64,000 bases of DNA from an uncultured Roseobacter sp. (GCF_947496515.1 NZ_CANMDB010000002.1:186001-250000); one strand, 5' to 3'. Positions 36,272 through 45,736 are shown, numbered from the stretch's first letter. Notes: generated by a model from the letters alone, not told the origin. Numbers and translations: made by a program.

Positions 36272-38197
36272 ATGCGCGCGATTTTCCTGGCCTTTGCGGT
36301 GCTCTGCGGCACCTGCATTAAGGTGCAGGCCCAAGACCTGCAGCCGCTTTTGCAAACCCACGCAGAAGAAGTTGCGAAACCGTCCCGGCGCAGTGTCGGT
36401 GTGATGCTCGACGATCTGGTAGCCTCCGGTCTGCCTCAGGTCCCGCGGTTTCTGGAGCAGTGGGCTGGCCGCAGCGTATGGCAGGGCCCTGACGGCGTTT
36501 TCTTTTTCGGTACCGAGGACGGCGATACGCTGGTGCTGGAGGACGTGGACAGCGGCGAGACCCGCACGGTGCCAGACGATGGCTACACCCAGTTGCGGCC
36601 CAACGGCGGCGTGCGGCGCGTGATCGGCACGGCGCTGGTGCAGTTCCAGCTGGCAGACCCGGATATCGCGCGGCGTCAGTCCGCCGTGGAATCCATCGCG
36701 CGGCGCCCCGCAGCGGATCAGCTGGCGCCGCTGGTGGCGTCCATCGACGGTGAGGCGGACGAAGAACTGCGCGCGCGCAAAATACAACTGGCAAACTTCC
36801 TGACCGCGCGCTTTGGCGAAACGGCAGAAGCGCGGATCGAGGCGATCAATTCGTTGGCGGCTGATACCTCGGTGGAGGCGCGCAGTGTCCTCAACCAGAT
36901 CCTGACGCGCGATACGGGTGTCGCCTCAACCGAGCCAGAAGGAAACATCGCGCGTATCCTCGACCCGATGGAGGCGCCGGATGACTTCTATGCCGAGTTG
37001 GTAGAAGCAGGCTTCGCCCCTGCCCAGACCGGTCCCGCGACCATTCGTGCTGCACTGGAGGCGAATATCGACGGTGGGACCGTGGGTGGTGTACCGCTGG
37101 CGCAGCTGAGCACCGATGCCGCGCGTGAACGGGCCTACGCCGCGCTCGCACGCGACGGGCTGGCGCCGCCGCTGGTGACGCAGACGACCCGCGATGCGGC
37201 TCTCGCGGCGTTCGTGTTCTACGAGCTTTATGATGAGGACAATGCGGCGATTACCGAGGCCGCAGAGGCCGCGCTCGCCTCGGTCGAGCAGCGCGTGGCA
37301 TTCGCCCAAGCGGCGGATCTGGCGCTCGATGGGTTGTCGTTGGCGTCGATCTACTTTCTGGCCGCCATCGGTCTGGCCATCACCTTCGGTGTAATGGGCG
37401 TCATCAACATGGCGCATGGCGAATTCATCATGATGGGCGCCTACACCGGCTACGTGATCCAGTTGTTCATCCCGGACTACACCATTGCCATCCTTGTCGC
37501 TCTGCCGGTGGCCTTTGCGGTGACCTTTGCCGCAGGTGTCACGATGGAGCGGCTGGTGATCCGCCATCTTTATCACCGCCCGTTGGAGACGCTGCTGGCC
37601 ACCTTCGGGATCTCCATCGCATTGCAGCAGTTGGCCAAGAATATCTTTGGCACACAGGCCCGGCCTCTGACCTCGCCCGACTGGCTGAGCGGGGCCTGGG
37701 TGATCTCTGACGTCATCCAGATCAGCTATATCCGAATCGCGATCTTCGTCTTGGCGCTGTTGTTTCTGGCGCTCATCCTCTTCGTGCTCAAACGCACCCG
37801 GCTGGGTCTGGAGGTGCGCGCGGTCACCCAGAACCCCGGGATGGCAGCGAGCATGGGCATCAACCCGGACCGCATCAATATGCTGACCTTCGGTTTGGGT
37901 TCCGGTATCGCTGGCATCGCGGGGGTGGCGATTGGTCTATACGCCAAGGTGACCTCCGAGATGGGCGCGGATTATATCGTGCAGAGCTTCATGACCGTGG
38001 TGGTGGGCGGTGTCGGCAATGTCTGGGGCACGCTCGCGGGTGCCTCGCTGATCGGCTTTTTGCAAAAGGGGATCGAGTGGCTGAACCCCTCGAACACGCT
38101 TGCGGCGCAGACCTACATGATCCTCTTCATCATTCTTTTCATCCAGTTCCGACCCAAGGGCATCGTCGCGCTCAAGGGCCGGGCGGCGGCGGACTGA
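36272..38197 (+). CDS. urtB: Urea ABC transporter, permease UrtB with long N-terminal region
   Basis: A 641-residue UrtB. The first 20 residues are a signal peptide (MRAIFLAFAVLCGTCIKVQAQ). About 330 residues of periplasmic, helical-repeat-like sequence follow, and the LivH-type permease begins near residue 350 (LASIYFLAAIGLAITFGVMG, INMAHGEFIMMGAYTGY). The permease ends with GTLAGASLIGFLQKGIEWL. The N-terminal extension is long for the family. The ATG at 36272 was chosen over a TTG 30 bases upstream because it begins the signal peptide. Confidence 0.93.
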   Translation: MRAIFLAFAVLCGTCIKVQAQDLQPLLQTHAEEVAKPSRRSVGVMLDDLVASGLPQVPRFLEQWAGRSVWQGPDGVFFFGTEDGDTLVLEDVDSGETRTVPDDGYTQLRPNGGVRRVIGTALVQFQLADPDIARRQSAVESIARRPAADQLAPLVASIDGEADEELRARKIQLANFLTARFGETAEARIEAINSLAADTSVEARSVLNQILTRDTGVASTEPEGNIARILDPMEAPDDFYAELVEAGFAPAQTGPATIRAALEANIDGGTVGGVPLAQLSTDAARERAYAALARDGLAPPLVTQTTRDAALAAFVFYELYDEDNAAITEAAEAALASVEQRVAFAQAADLALDGLSLASIYFLAAIGLAITFGVMGVINMAHGEFIMMGAYTGYVIQLFIPDYTIAILVALPVAFAVTFAAGVTMERLVIRHLYHRPLETLLATFGISIALQQLAKNIFGTQARPLTSPDWLSGAWVISDVIQISYIRIAIFVLALLFLALILFVLKRTRLGLEVRAVTQNPGMAASMGINPDRINMLTFGLGSGIAGIAGVAIGLYAKVTSEMGADYIVQSFMTVVVGGVGNVWGTLAGASLIGFLQKGIEWLNPSNTLAAQTYMILFIILFIQFRPKGIVALKGRAAAD

Positions 38198-38200
38198 TCC

Positions 38201-39364
38201 ATGCGGCAAGGCTTCCTCTACCAAAATCCCTCCGTGCTGTGGTTCCTCGCAGCCCTCGGCTTGTTCACCGTCTCGGTCGTGATGCTGTCGGAGGTCACGG
38301 GCGTGGCCGTCGTCTCCACCTCCTTCGTCAAGACCTTGGGTAAGACACTGTGCCTGTGCCTCGTGGCCATCGCGATGGATGTGGTCTGGGGGTACTGCGG
38401 GATCCTCAGCCTCGGACATTTCGCGTTCTTCGGCATTGGGGGCTACGCCATCGGCATGTGGCTGATGTACGCGCGCACGGAGATGATCGTGCTCGGTAGC
38501 CTCGAAGGTCAGGTGATCCCACCGACCCCGCAGGAAGTATCAGATGCCATCGGCAACCAGATCTTCGGGGTCGTGGGCAGTTCTGAGTTCCCGCTGATCT
38601 GGGCCTTTGCCGACAGCCTGTTTCTGCAATTGCTGATGGTCGTACTGGTGCCGGGATTGCTGGCGCTGGTCTTTGGCTGGCTGGCCTTTCGCAGCCGTGT
38701 GACGGGCGTCTATCTGTCGATCCTGACGCAGGCGATGACGCTGGCGCTGTCGCTATACCTGTTTCAGAACGACAGCGGGTTGCGCGGTAACAACGGCCTG
38801 TCGGGTCTGCAGAATATTCCGGGCTTCGAGGCGACCTCACAGGCCGCCATATCGGTCGTGTTCTTTGTCGCCTCGGCGGTGGCACTCGGTGCGGGCTACG
38901 TGTTCTTTGCCTGGGTCGTCTCCGGTAAGATGGGCAGCGTGATCAAGGGCATCCGCGATAACGAGGCGCGTGTGCGCTTTCTGGGCTACCATGTGGAGAG
39001 CTACAAGCTCTTCGTCTTCACCATCACGGCCGTTGTCTCTGGCCTTGCGGGTGCGCTCTATTACCCGCAGGCGGGCATCATCAATCCCGGGGAAATCGCG
39101 CCCATCGCGTCGATCTATCTGGCCGTTTGGGTCGCCATCGGCGGGCGCGGCAGGCTTTACGGTGCCGTTATCGGTGCGGCTTTTGTCTCTCTGCTGTCCA
39201 GCTGGTTCACGGGTGGCGGCGCGCCGGACATCCCGCTGGGCTTCTACACCATCCAATGGACCGATTGGTGGCTGGTGCTCTTGGGCGTGTCCTTTGTCGC
39301 CGTGACGCTGTTTTTCCCCAAGGGGATCGGCGGGCTCTTTGACTATCTGGTGAGGAAGCCCTGA
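38201..39364 (+). CDS. urtC: Urea ABC transporter, permease UrtC
   Basis: A 387-residue LivM-type permease. Many membrane helices are visible, with the family segments VVWGYCGILSLGHFAFFGIGGYAIGMW, LTQAMTLALSLYLFQNDSGLRG NNGLSG and KGIRDNEARVRFLGYHVESYK. It starts three bases after the urtB stop, and its stop shares one base with the urtD start. Pairs with UrtB to form the membrane channel. Confidence 0.95.
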   Translation: MRQGFLYQNPSVLWFLAALGLFTVSVVMLSEVTGVAVVSTSFVKTLGKTLCLCLVAIAMDVVWGYCGILSLGHFAFFGIGGYAIGMWLMYARTEMIVLGSLEGQVIPPTPQEVSDAIGNQIFGVVGSSEFPLIWAFADSLFLQLLMVVLVPGLLALVFGWLAFRSRVTGVYLSILTQAMTLALSLYLFQNDSGLRGNNGLSGLQNIPGFEATSQAAISVVFFVASAVALGAGYVFFAWVVSGKMGSVIKGIRDNEARVRFLGYHVESYKLFVFTITAVVSGLAGALYYPQAGIINPGEIAPIASIYLAVWVAIGGRGRLYGAVIGAAFVSLLSSWFTGGGAPDIPLGFYTIQWTDWWLVLLGVSFVAVTLFFPKGIGGLFDYLVRKP

Positions 39365-40113
39365 TGGCGATGCTGCTTGAGGTCTCCGGCGTGTCGGTCA
39401 GTTTCGACGGATTCCGCGCGATCAACAACCTGTCGATCAATTTCGCGGAGCCGGAGCTGCGGGCAATCATCGGGCCCAATGGCGCGGGCAAGACGACTTT
39501 TATGGACATCGTCACCGGCAAGACCAAACCGGATGAAGGCACTGTGATCTGGGGCGAACGGAATATCTCTCTGCTGGGGATGTCGGAGAGCCAGATCGCC
39601 ATGGAGGGGATCGGGCGCAAGTTCCAGAAACCCACGGTTTTCGAGGCGCAGACCGTGCGGCAGAACCTGGCCCTGGCGCTGCACAACCCGCGCGGTCCCT
39701 TTGCCGTGCTGACGCACCGCAGGACCGCCAAGAATGCCGCCCGGATTGAGGCCATCGCCGATGAAATCGGCCTGACGGGCAGCCTCACCCGCACAGCGGG
39801 AGAGCTCAGCCACGGGCAGAAGCAATGGCTGGAGATCGGGATGCTGCTGGCGCAGGAACCGCGGCTGCTGCTGGTGGATGAGCCCGCGGCGGGTATGACG
39901 GTAGAAGAGCGCGAAAAGACGACCGATATTCTGCGCCGTGCCGCCAAGACTCGCGCCGTGGTGGTGGTGGAGCATGACATGGAGTTCGTGCGCCGCCTGG
40001 GCTGTAAGGTCACCGTGTTGCACGAAGGCTCGGTTCTGGCGGAGGGGAGCCTCGATCACGTGACCTCCAACCAGACGGTGATCGACGTCTATCTGGGGCG
40101 TGCCCATGCTTGA
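39364..40113 (+). CDS. urtD: Urea ABC transporter, ATP-binding protein UrtD
   Basis: A 249-residue LivG-type ATPase: Walker A GPNGAGKTT, signature region AGELSHGQKQWLEIG and Walker B LLLVDEPAAGM, with the UrtD-type GIGRKFQKPTVFEAQTV. It overlaps urtC by one base and urtE by eight. Part of the complete urtABCDE importer. Confidence 0.96.
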   Translation: MAMLLEVSGVSVSFDGFRAINNLSINFAEPELRAIIGPNGAGKTTFMDIVTGKTKPDEGTVIWGERNISLLGMSESQIAMEGIGRKFQKPTVFEAQTVRQNLALALHNPRGPFAVLTHRRTAKNAARIEAIADEIGLTGSLTRTAGELSHGQKQWLEIGMLLAQEPRLLLVDEPAAGMTVEEREKTTDILRRAAKTRAVVVVEHDMEFVRRLGCKVTVLHEGSVLAEGSLDHVTSNQTVIDVYLGRAHA

Positions 40114-40801
40114 GGTTGCATCGCTCGACCTGCACTACGGGCAGAGCCAGATCCTCTATGGTGTGTCGCTCTCGGCAGCGGTGGGCGAGATCACCGCGCT
40201 GATGGGCAACAACGGGGCTGGCAAGACGAGCCTGCTGAAGGCCATCGCCGGGCGGCATCCGGCCTCCGCGCGTACGCTCCGGGTGGGGGGCGACACCGTG
40301 GCGCTGAGCACGGCCTATCATGCGGCGCGCGCGGGCATCGCCTACGTGCCGCAGGGCCGCGAGGTCTTTCCGATGATGAGCGTGCTGGAAAACCTGGAGA
40401 CGGGCTTTGCCTGCCTGCCCAAGGCCGACCGCGAGATACCGTCTTTCGTTTACGATCTCTTTCCGGTCCTGCGCGACATGCAGAACCGGCGTGGGGGAGA
40501 TCTCTCCGGCGGGCAACAGCAGCAGCTTGCCATCGCCCGCGCCCTGATCACCCGGCCCCGGGTCCTGCTGCTGGATGAACCCACGGAAGGCATTCAGCCC
40601 AACGTGATCCAGCAGATCGGCGACGCGCTGGCGCAGCTGCGCGCGGGCGGCGAGATGGCGATCGTGCTGGTGGAACAGAACGCCGACTTTGCCTATCGTC
40701 TTGGCGATCGTTTCACCGTGATCGAAGGCGGGCGGGTCAAGCGTCGCGCCGCCAAGGCTGACTATGGCAAAGATCAGCTGATGGCGGATCTGGCGCTCTG
40801 A
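40106..40801 (+). CDS. urtE: Urea ABC transporter, ATP-binding protein UrtE
   Basis: A 231-residue LivF-type ATPase with Walker A GNNGAGKTS, signature DLSGGQQQQLAIARAL and Walker B VLLLDEPTEGIQPN, the last being characteristic of UrtE. The ATG at 40106 is inside the end of urtD. A GTG two codons earlier is an alternative. It ends the importer operon. No ure genes follow. Confidence 0.96.
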   Translation: MLEVASLDLHYGQSQILYGVSLSAAVGEITALMGNNGAGKTSLLKAIAGRHPASARTLRVGGDTVALSTAYHAARAGIAYVPQGREVFPMMSVLENLETGFACLPKADREIPSFVYDLFPVLRDMQNRRGGDLSGGQQQQLAIARALITRPRVLLLDEPTEGIQPNVIQQIGDALAQLRAGGEMAIVLVEQNADFAYRLGDRFTVIEGGRVKRRAAKADYGKDQLMADLAL

Positions 40802-40884
40802 ACCGCCGCAGGTTTGCAACGGTGGCCTGCCGCGCTTGCCATTCCGCTCCTGCTGCACCGTGGATGACGCCGGGGCAGGCCGCT

Positions 40885-40900
40885 TTGTGATGTGACACAA
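40885..40900. promoter_or_regulatory. Inverted repeat TTGTG-N6-CACAA upstream of the molybdenum hydroxylase
   Basis: A 16-base symmetric site, arms TTGTG and CACAA, lies 70 bases upstream of the small-subunit gene and 84 bases after urtE. This is the right place for an operator or activator site for the iorA-iorB pair. No regulator gene is beside it, so the assignment is by pattern only. Confidence 0.4.
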
Positions 40901-40969
40901 CCCCCGAGCGTGCTACCTTGCCGGGTGGCGGCGCAGGATCGCACAGCAACAACATGGAGGAATACCCAA

Positions 40970-41434
40970 ATGGCAATCTCCCTTAATCTCAACGGACAGA
41001 CCCACAGCGTGGAGGCGGACCCGGATACGCCCCTGCTCTGGGTGATCCGCGATGAACTGAAGATGACCGGCACCAAGTTCGGTTGTGGCGTGGCATCCTG
41101 CGGGGCCTGTACCGTGCATTTGAACGGCGAGCCGGTGCGGTCGTGTCAGACCTATCTTGGCGATGTGGAAGACGCGGAAATCACCACCATCGAGGCCATC
41201 GGCGAGGACCGGATCGGTGCAGCACTCCAGCAGGCCTGGGTGGAGCTCGATGTGGTGCAATGCGGCTACTGCCAGTCGGGTCAGATCATGTCTGCCGTGG
41301 GCTTGCTGGCCGAGAACCCCAAGCCCTCCGCCGAAGAGATCGACAGCTACATGCACGGCAACGCCTGCCGGTGTGCCACCTACCAACGCATCCGCGCCGG
41401 AATTGAGCGCGCGTCCGAGATCCTGGAGGCTTGA
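40970..41434 (+). CDS. Molybdenum hydroxylase small subunit, two [2Fe-2S] clusters (IorA type)
   Basis: A 154-residue iron-sulfur subunit of the xanthine-oxidase family. The plant-type cluster ligands are in FGCGVASCGACTVHL and VRSCQTY. The second cluster ligands are in VQCGYCQSGQIMSA and NACRCATYQRIRA. A GGAGG site lies about eight bases before the ATG. It has no signal peptide, so it is presumably carried out of the cell together with the twin-arginine-bearing large subunit encoded next. Confidence 0.95.
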   Translation: MAISLNLNGQTHSVEADPDTPLLWVIRDELKMTGTKFGCGVASCGACTVHLNGEPVRSCQTYLGDVEDAEITTIEAIGEDRIGAALQQAWVELDVVQCGYCQSGQIMSAVGLLAENPKPSAEEIDSYMHGNACRCATYQRIRAGIERASEILEA

Positions 41435-41435
41435 T

Positions 41436-43616
41436 ATGACATTGACCACATCCCGCCGCGGTTTTCTCGCCGCGACTGCCGCCACCGGTGCCGTGCTCTT
41501 CGTCGGGCTGCGCCCGGGCGGTGCCATGGCCGCTGCTGCGACTGACACCTCGTTGAACCCTTTCGTTCGGATTGACGCCGACGGGCGCGTCACCGCCATC
41601 ATCAAACACGTGGAGATGGGGCAGGGCCCCAGCACCGGCCTCGCCACGCTCATCGCCGAGGAACTGGGCATGCGCATGGACCAGATGGCCTATGACTTCG
41701 CGCCCTCCAATCCGCAGGTGTATAACAACCTGCTCTTTGGCCCCATGCAGGGCACCGGCGGCTCCACCGCCATGGCCAACTCGTTTGAGCAATACCGCCG
41801 CGCAGGGGCCGCGGCGCGCGAGATGCTGATCGCCGCCGCCGCGCAAGAATGGGGGGTCGATGCAGGATCGCTGGACATCGTGGATGGCAGGATCACCGGT
41901 GCCGGGCAAGACGCCTCCATCGGTGATTTCGTCGCTGCGGCCAGTGCGCTTGACGCCCCCGCAGAGCCGCGGCTGAAGGAAGCGTCAGAGTTCCGGCTGA
42001 TCGGCAACGCTGACGTGCGCAGGCTCGATAGTGCGGCCAAAGGCAATGGTACGGCGAAATTTGCCATCGACACATATCTGCCGAATCAGATGGTGGTGAT
42101 GATCGCCCGTCCCGCGCAGCGCGGTGCCACAGCGACGGACTTCGATGACAGCGCCGCCACAGAGGTTGCGGGCTTTATTCGTGCCGCCCTTCTGCCCAAT
42201 GCCGCCGGTGTCGCGGTCTACGCGGAAAACACCTGGTCCGCGATGCAGGCGCGCGATGCGCTTGATGTGACCTGGGACACGAGCGCGGCGGAGACCCGCA
42301 GTTCGGAAGACATCCGGGATGAGATCATGGTCGCGCTTGATGCCGAGCCAACCTATAACGTCACGGGAGCAGACCGCGCCGCGACTGATGCGGCACTGGC
42401 CGAGGCCGATCAGGTGGTGGAACAGACGTTCTATTTTCCGCTGCTGGCCCATGCCGCACTTGAGCCGCTGAACTGCACCATCGAGCAGACGGAAGACGGC
42501 CGCGTTGTCTTGCATGACGGCACGCAGATCCCCACACTTGTGCACGGCGCTCTGGCGCAGATCCTCGAGATGCCGATGGAGCAGATCGAGATCAACACCG
42601 TGCTGGCGGGCGGCTCCTTCGGGCGGCGGGCCACACCGCAGGCGGACTACCAGTCCGAGGCGGCGATGGCGTTTGCCATGACGGACCGGTCGCGCCCGGT
42701 AAAGCTCGTCTATTCGCGCGAGGACGACATGCGCGCGGGCTACTACCGCCCTGCCTTTGGCCACAAGATCCGCGTGGGGCTCGATGCGGGGGGTCAGATC
42801 ACGGGCTGGGATCACCGTATCGCCGGTCAACCCGTCATCAAGGGCACCCCTTTTGAGGCAGCCTTTGTGAAGGACGGCGTCGACCATAGCTCGGTCGAGG
42901 GGACATCGGACACGCCCTACCGCATCCCGGGGGCTGTTTTTGGCCTGACGGACATCGAAAAGGCGACGACGACGCTCTGGTGGCGTGCGGTGGGGCATAC
43001 CCATACTGCCTACGCGATGGAAGTGATGATGGATATGGTCGCACGCGCTGCGGGCGCTGATCCGGTAGCGTACCGGCTGCAGTATCTGGATGCCGATGGT
43101 GCCGATCAGGCGCGCATGGCTGGTGTGCTGCGCCTTGCCGCGGAAAAGGCCGGTTGGGGCAACCCGCAGGATGGTCGCGCGCAGGGTGTGGCGGTGCACA
43201 AGTCTTTTGGCAGCTACGTGGCCGAAGTCGTCGAGGTTTCGGGCACACCAGAGGACGGCATCCGCATTGAAAAAGTGACCTGCGCCGTTGATTGTGGCAT
43301 CGCCGTCAACCCCGACACCGTCAAGGCCCAGATGGAAGGCGGGATCGGCTACGGCATCGGTCATAACATGCGCGACCAGATCACACTGACCGACGGTGTC
43401 GTGGATCAGTACAACTATCCCGACTACGAACCCTTGCGCATCGGCGATATCGGCGAGATCGAGGTGCATGTGGTACCCTCGACTGCCCCGCCCAGCGGCG
43501 CGGGCGAGCCGGGCACACCGCCCGCAGCACCCGCGCTGGCCAATGCCATCGCCGCGGTGAGCGATCTGCGCATCGGCAGCCTGCCCATGGACGAGGCGGG
43601 GGTCAGCTTTGCCTGA
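41436..43616 (+). CDS. Exported molybdenum hydroxylase large subunit (isoquinoline 1-oxidoreductase/aldehyde oxidase type)
   Basis: A 726-residue molybdopterin-binding subunit. The N-terminus MTLTTSRRGFLAATAATGA is a twin-arginine signal. Cofactor and active-site regions include VEMGQGPSTGLATLIAEELG, AGGSFGRRATPQADYQSEAA and the C-terminal SGAGEPGTPPAAPALANAI, whose Glu is the catalytic base. IorB-type enzymes hydroxylate N-heteroaromatics or oxidise aldehydes and pass electrons to a cytochrome. No cytochrome subunit or MoCo-insertion (CoxI/XdhC-like) gene is in the cluster. The start lies one base after the small-subunit stop. Confidence 0.93.
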   Translation: MTLTTSRRGFLAATAATGAVLFVGLRPGGAMAAAATDTSLNPFVRIDADGRVTAIIKHVEMGQGPSTGLATLIAEELGMRMDQMAYDFAPSNPQVYNNLLFGPMQGTGGSTAMANSFEQYRRAGAAAREMLIAAAAQEWGVDAGSLDIVDGRITGAGQDASIGDFVAAASALDAPAEPRLKEASEFRLIGNADVRRLDSAAKGNGTAKFAIDTYLPNQMVVMIARPAQRGATATDFDDSAATEVAGFIRAALLPNAAGVAVYAENTWSAMQARDALDVTWDTSAAETRSSEDIRDEIMVALDAEPTYNVTGADRAATDAALAEADQVVEQTFYFPLLAHAALEPLNCTIEQTEDGRVVLHDGTQIPTLVHGALAQILEMPMEQIEINTVLAGGSFGRRATPQADYQSEAAMAFAMTDRSRPVKLVYSREDDMRAGYYRPAFGHKIRVGLDAGGQITGWDHRIAGQPVIKGTPFEAAFVKDGVDHSSVEGTSDTPYRIPGAVFGLTDIEKATTTLWWRAVGHTHTAYAMEVMMDMVARAAGADPVAYRLQYLDADGADQARMAGVLRLAAEKAGWGNPQDGRAQGVAVHKSFGSYVAEVVEVSGTPEDGIRIEKVTCAVDCGIAVNPDTVKAQMEGGIGYGIGHNMRDQITLTDGVVDQYNYPDYEPLRIGDIGEIEVHVVPSTAPPSGAGEPGTPPAAPALANAIAAVSDLRIGSLPMDEAGVSFA

Positions 43617-43693
43617 TCGTGGCTGAGCCCCGGGCGCATCCCGCGTCCGTAATCAGCGGTTGCCCGGGCGCCGGGCACCGCTATCTGCTGGGA

Positions 43694-45046
43694 ATGGCTG
43701 AACGCTCCCCAGATCCCCGTCCGCTCGCTGTTCCTGCCAGCCGCCTCGCGCGGCTGGGCCGTCTTGGCTCGCTGACGGCGGGGGTGGCGGGTAACATGGC
43801 GCTCAACGGGTTGGCTCAGGTGGGGCAGGGGCAGCGGCCCTCCATGCGCAATCTGCTGCTCACCCCGCGCAACATCGGGAAGGTCGCCGACCAGCTTGCG
43901 CAGATGCGGGGGGCTGCGATGAAGATGGGGCAGCTCATCTCCATGGATACCGGCGATGTGCTGCCGCCGGAGCTTGCGCAGATCATGGCGCGGCTTCGGG
44001 ACGACGCACACATCATGCCGCCTGCGCAATTGAAACAGGTGCTCAATACCGAATGGCCAAAGGATTGGCTGCGCGCTTTTAAGAGGTTTGACGTGCGCCC
44101 GATTGCGGCGGCGTCCATCGGGCAGGTTCACCGGGCGGAGACGAAGGACGGGCGGGAACTGGCCATCAAGGTGCAGTATCCGGGTGTTAGCCGCAGCATT
44201 GATAGCGATGTGTCAAACGTGGGCGCGATCATCCGGATGTCCGGCCTGCTGCCCAAGGGGTTCGAGCTGGGCCCATATCTTGAGGATGCCAAGCGTCAGC
44301 TTCATGCGGAGACGGATTATATGGCCGAGGGCGCGCAGATGAACCGCTTTGCCGATCTGCTGCGCGAGATGCCGGAGTTCGTGGTGCCCGCGCTGCAGAG
44401 CGACTGGACCACCCCTCAGATCCTCGTGATGAGCTTTGAGGCGGGCGCGCCCATAGAGGACGCCGCCACCGAATGCCAGGAGATGCGCGACCGGATCGCC
44501 ACCCGGATGATAGATCTCACGCTGCGCGAGCTTTTTGAGTTCGGCCATATGCAGACCGATCCCAACTTTGCCAATTACAGATACCGGGCCGAGACGGGGC
44601 AGATCGTGCTGCTGGACTTCGGGGCTGCCGGTGAGATCGAACCTGTCGTGGTCGACCAGTATCGGCGCCTGATGCAGGCGGGGCTGGCGCAGGAGGCCGG
44701 TGCATTGACGGGGCTTCTCGACGAGATCGGCCTGACGGGTGCCCAGACGGTCGAGGCGCACAGGGCGCAGATCCTGCGCATGATCGGCATGGTTTTTGAG
44801 GCGCTGCAGCAAAGTCCGGTCTATGACTTCTCGGACAACAGCCTGTCGCAGCGGATGCAGCGCGAAGGAATGGCACTTGCCGAGGCAGGGTTCGTGCCGC
44901 CGCCCCTGCCGATGGGCTACCTGCTGGTGCAGCGCAAGCTGGGTGGTGTGTTTCTGCTGGCCGCGCGGTTGCGGGCGCGGGTGGATGTGCTGGCACTGCT
45001 GGAGCGATATCTGGGCAGACCCGAGGGCCCTGCAGATGGATCTTGA
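43694..45046 (+). CDS. UbiB/ABC1 (AarF) family atypical kinase
   Basis: A 450-residue member of the ABC1/ADCK/UbiB family. The signature AAMKMGQLISM (KxGQ), the Ala-rich IAAASIGQVHRAE, AIKVQYPGV, and the catalytic region QTDPNFANYRY plus LLDFGAAGEI are present. Relatives support ubiquinone synthesis or lipid handling. This gene is a separate paralogue type from the usual ubiEBD cluster. The start was placed at MAERSPDPRP. An upstream in-frame start lies 75 bases earlier. It overlaps the CIA30-like gene by 11 bases. Confidence 0.88.
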   Translation: MAERSPDPRPLAVPASRLARLGRLGSLTAGVAGNMALNGLAQVGQGQRPSMRNLLLTPRNIGKVADQLAQMRGAAMKMGQLISMDTGDVLPPELAQIMARLRDDAHIMPPAQLKQVLNTEWPKDWLRAFKRFDVRPIAAASIGQVHRAETKDGRELAIKVQYPGVSRSIDSDVSNVGAIIRMSGLLPKGFELGPYLEDAKRQLHAETDYMAEGAQMNRFADLLREMPEFVVPALQSDWTTPQILVMSFEAGAPIEDAATECQEMRDRIATRMIDLTLRELFEFGHMQTDPNFANYRYRAETGQIVLLDFGAAGEIEPVVVDQYRRLMQAGLAQEAGALTGLLDEIGLTGAQTVEAHRAQILRMIGMVFEALQQSPVYDFSDNSLSQRMQREGMALAEAGFVPPPLPMGYLLVQRKLGGVFLLAARLRARVDVLALLERYLGRPEGPADGS

Positions 45047-45506
45047 TCCGCAGTGGGAATTTGTCACCGACGGCGTGATGGGCGGTTTTTCGCATGGAGC
45101 ACTGTCACAGGAGACGGTGATGGGTCGGGCGGCGACCGTTCTGCGCGGAGAGGTGTCGCTGGAGAACGACGGCGGGTTTATCCAGATGGCTTTCGATCTT
45201 GAGCCGGACGGTGGTGTCTTTGATGCCTCGGCATGGCAGGGTCTTGAGCTTGATGTGCTGGGCGACGGTCAGCGGTATGACCTGAGGCTGCGCACCGATC
45301 AGCTCAGCCGTCCCTGGCAGTCTTTCCGCACCGGTTTTGCCGCCAGGCCCGATTGGACGCATCACAGGCTGCCGTTCGTTGAATTGGTGGCGCATAAGAC
45401 GAAGGCCGTGTTCGATCCGTCACGGCTGCGCCGCATCGGTCTGCTGGCGATTGGCGCGCCGGGACCGGTGGAACTGGCTGTGGCGCGGATCGGCTTTTTC
45501 CGCTGA
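45036..45506 (+). CDS. CIA30-like protein (complex I intermediate-associated domain)
   Basis: A 156-residue protein of the CIA30/NDUFAF1-like beta-sandwich family: WEFVTDGVMGGFSHGALS, DNGGFIQMAFDL-like (here ENDGGFIQMAFDLEPDG) and YDLRLRTDQLSRPWQSFRTGF. It has no signal peptide. It starts inside the end of the UbiB-family gene, so the two are translationally coupled. In mitochondria the family helps build complex I. The bacterial role is unknown. Confidence 0.85.
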   Translation: MDLDPQWEFVTDGVMGGFSHGALSQETVMGRAATVLRGEVSLENDGGFIQMAFDLEPDGGVFDASAWQGLELDVLGDGQRYDLRLRTDQLSRPWQSFRTGFAARPDWTHHRLPFVELVAHKTKAVFDPSRLRRIGLLAIGAPGPVELAVARIGFFR

Positions 45507-45570
45507 CGCGTCGCAGGCTTGCTGGGCAGATGCTTGGATCGGTGACCTGAACAGGGCGCAAGCCCCCTCA

Positions 45571-45614
45571 CCTCCATCGAGGAGGATCGGTGGCTGCCCG
45601 GCCTGAGGGCCGGG
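45571..45614. other. Two hairpins between convergent genes
   Basis: CCTCC-ATCGA-GGAGG (45571-45585) and CCCGGCC-TGAG-GGCCGGG (45597-45614) lie in the 230-base gap between the plus-strand CIA30-like gene and the minus-strand deacetylase gene. Neither has a T run. Their position between two convergent transcripts suggests transcript-end structures for one or both. Confidence 0.4.
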
Positions 45615-45736
45615 GGAGACATCTTTCGGCGGTTGGGCCGATGCTCCGGGGTCAGGATCCGCTGTTCCTGCGCAGATCCTCCTTGTGATTGGTGCGATCT
45701 GACAGGCTGGGGGTACATCAGGGATGGGCCTGGAGC

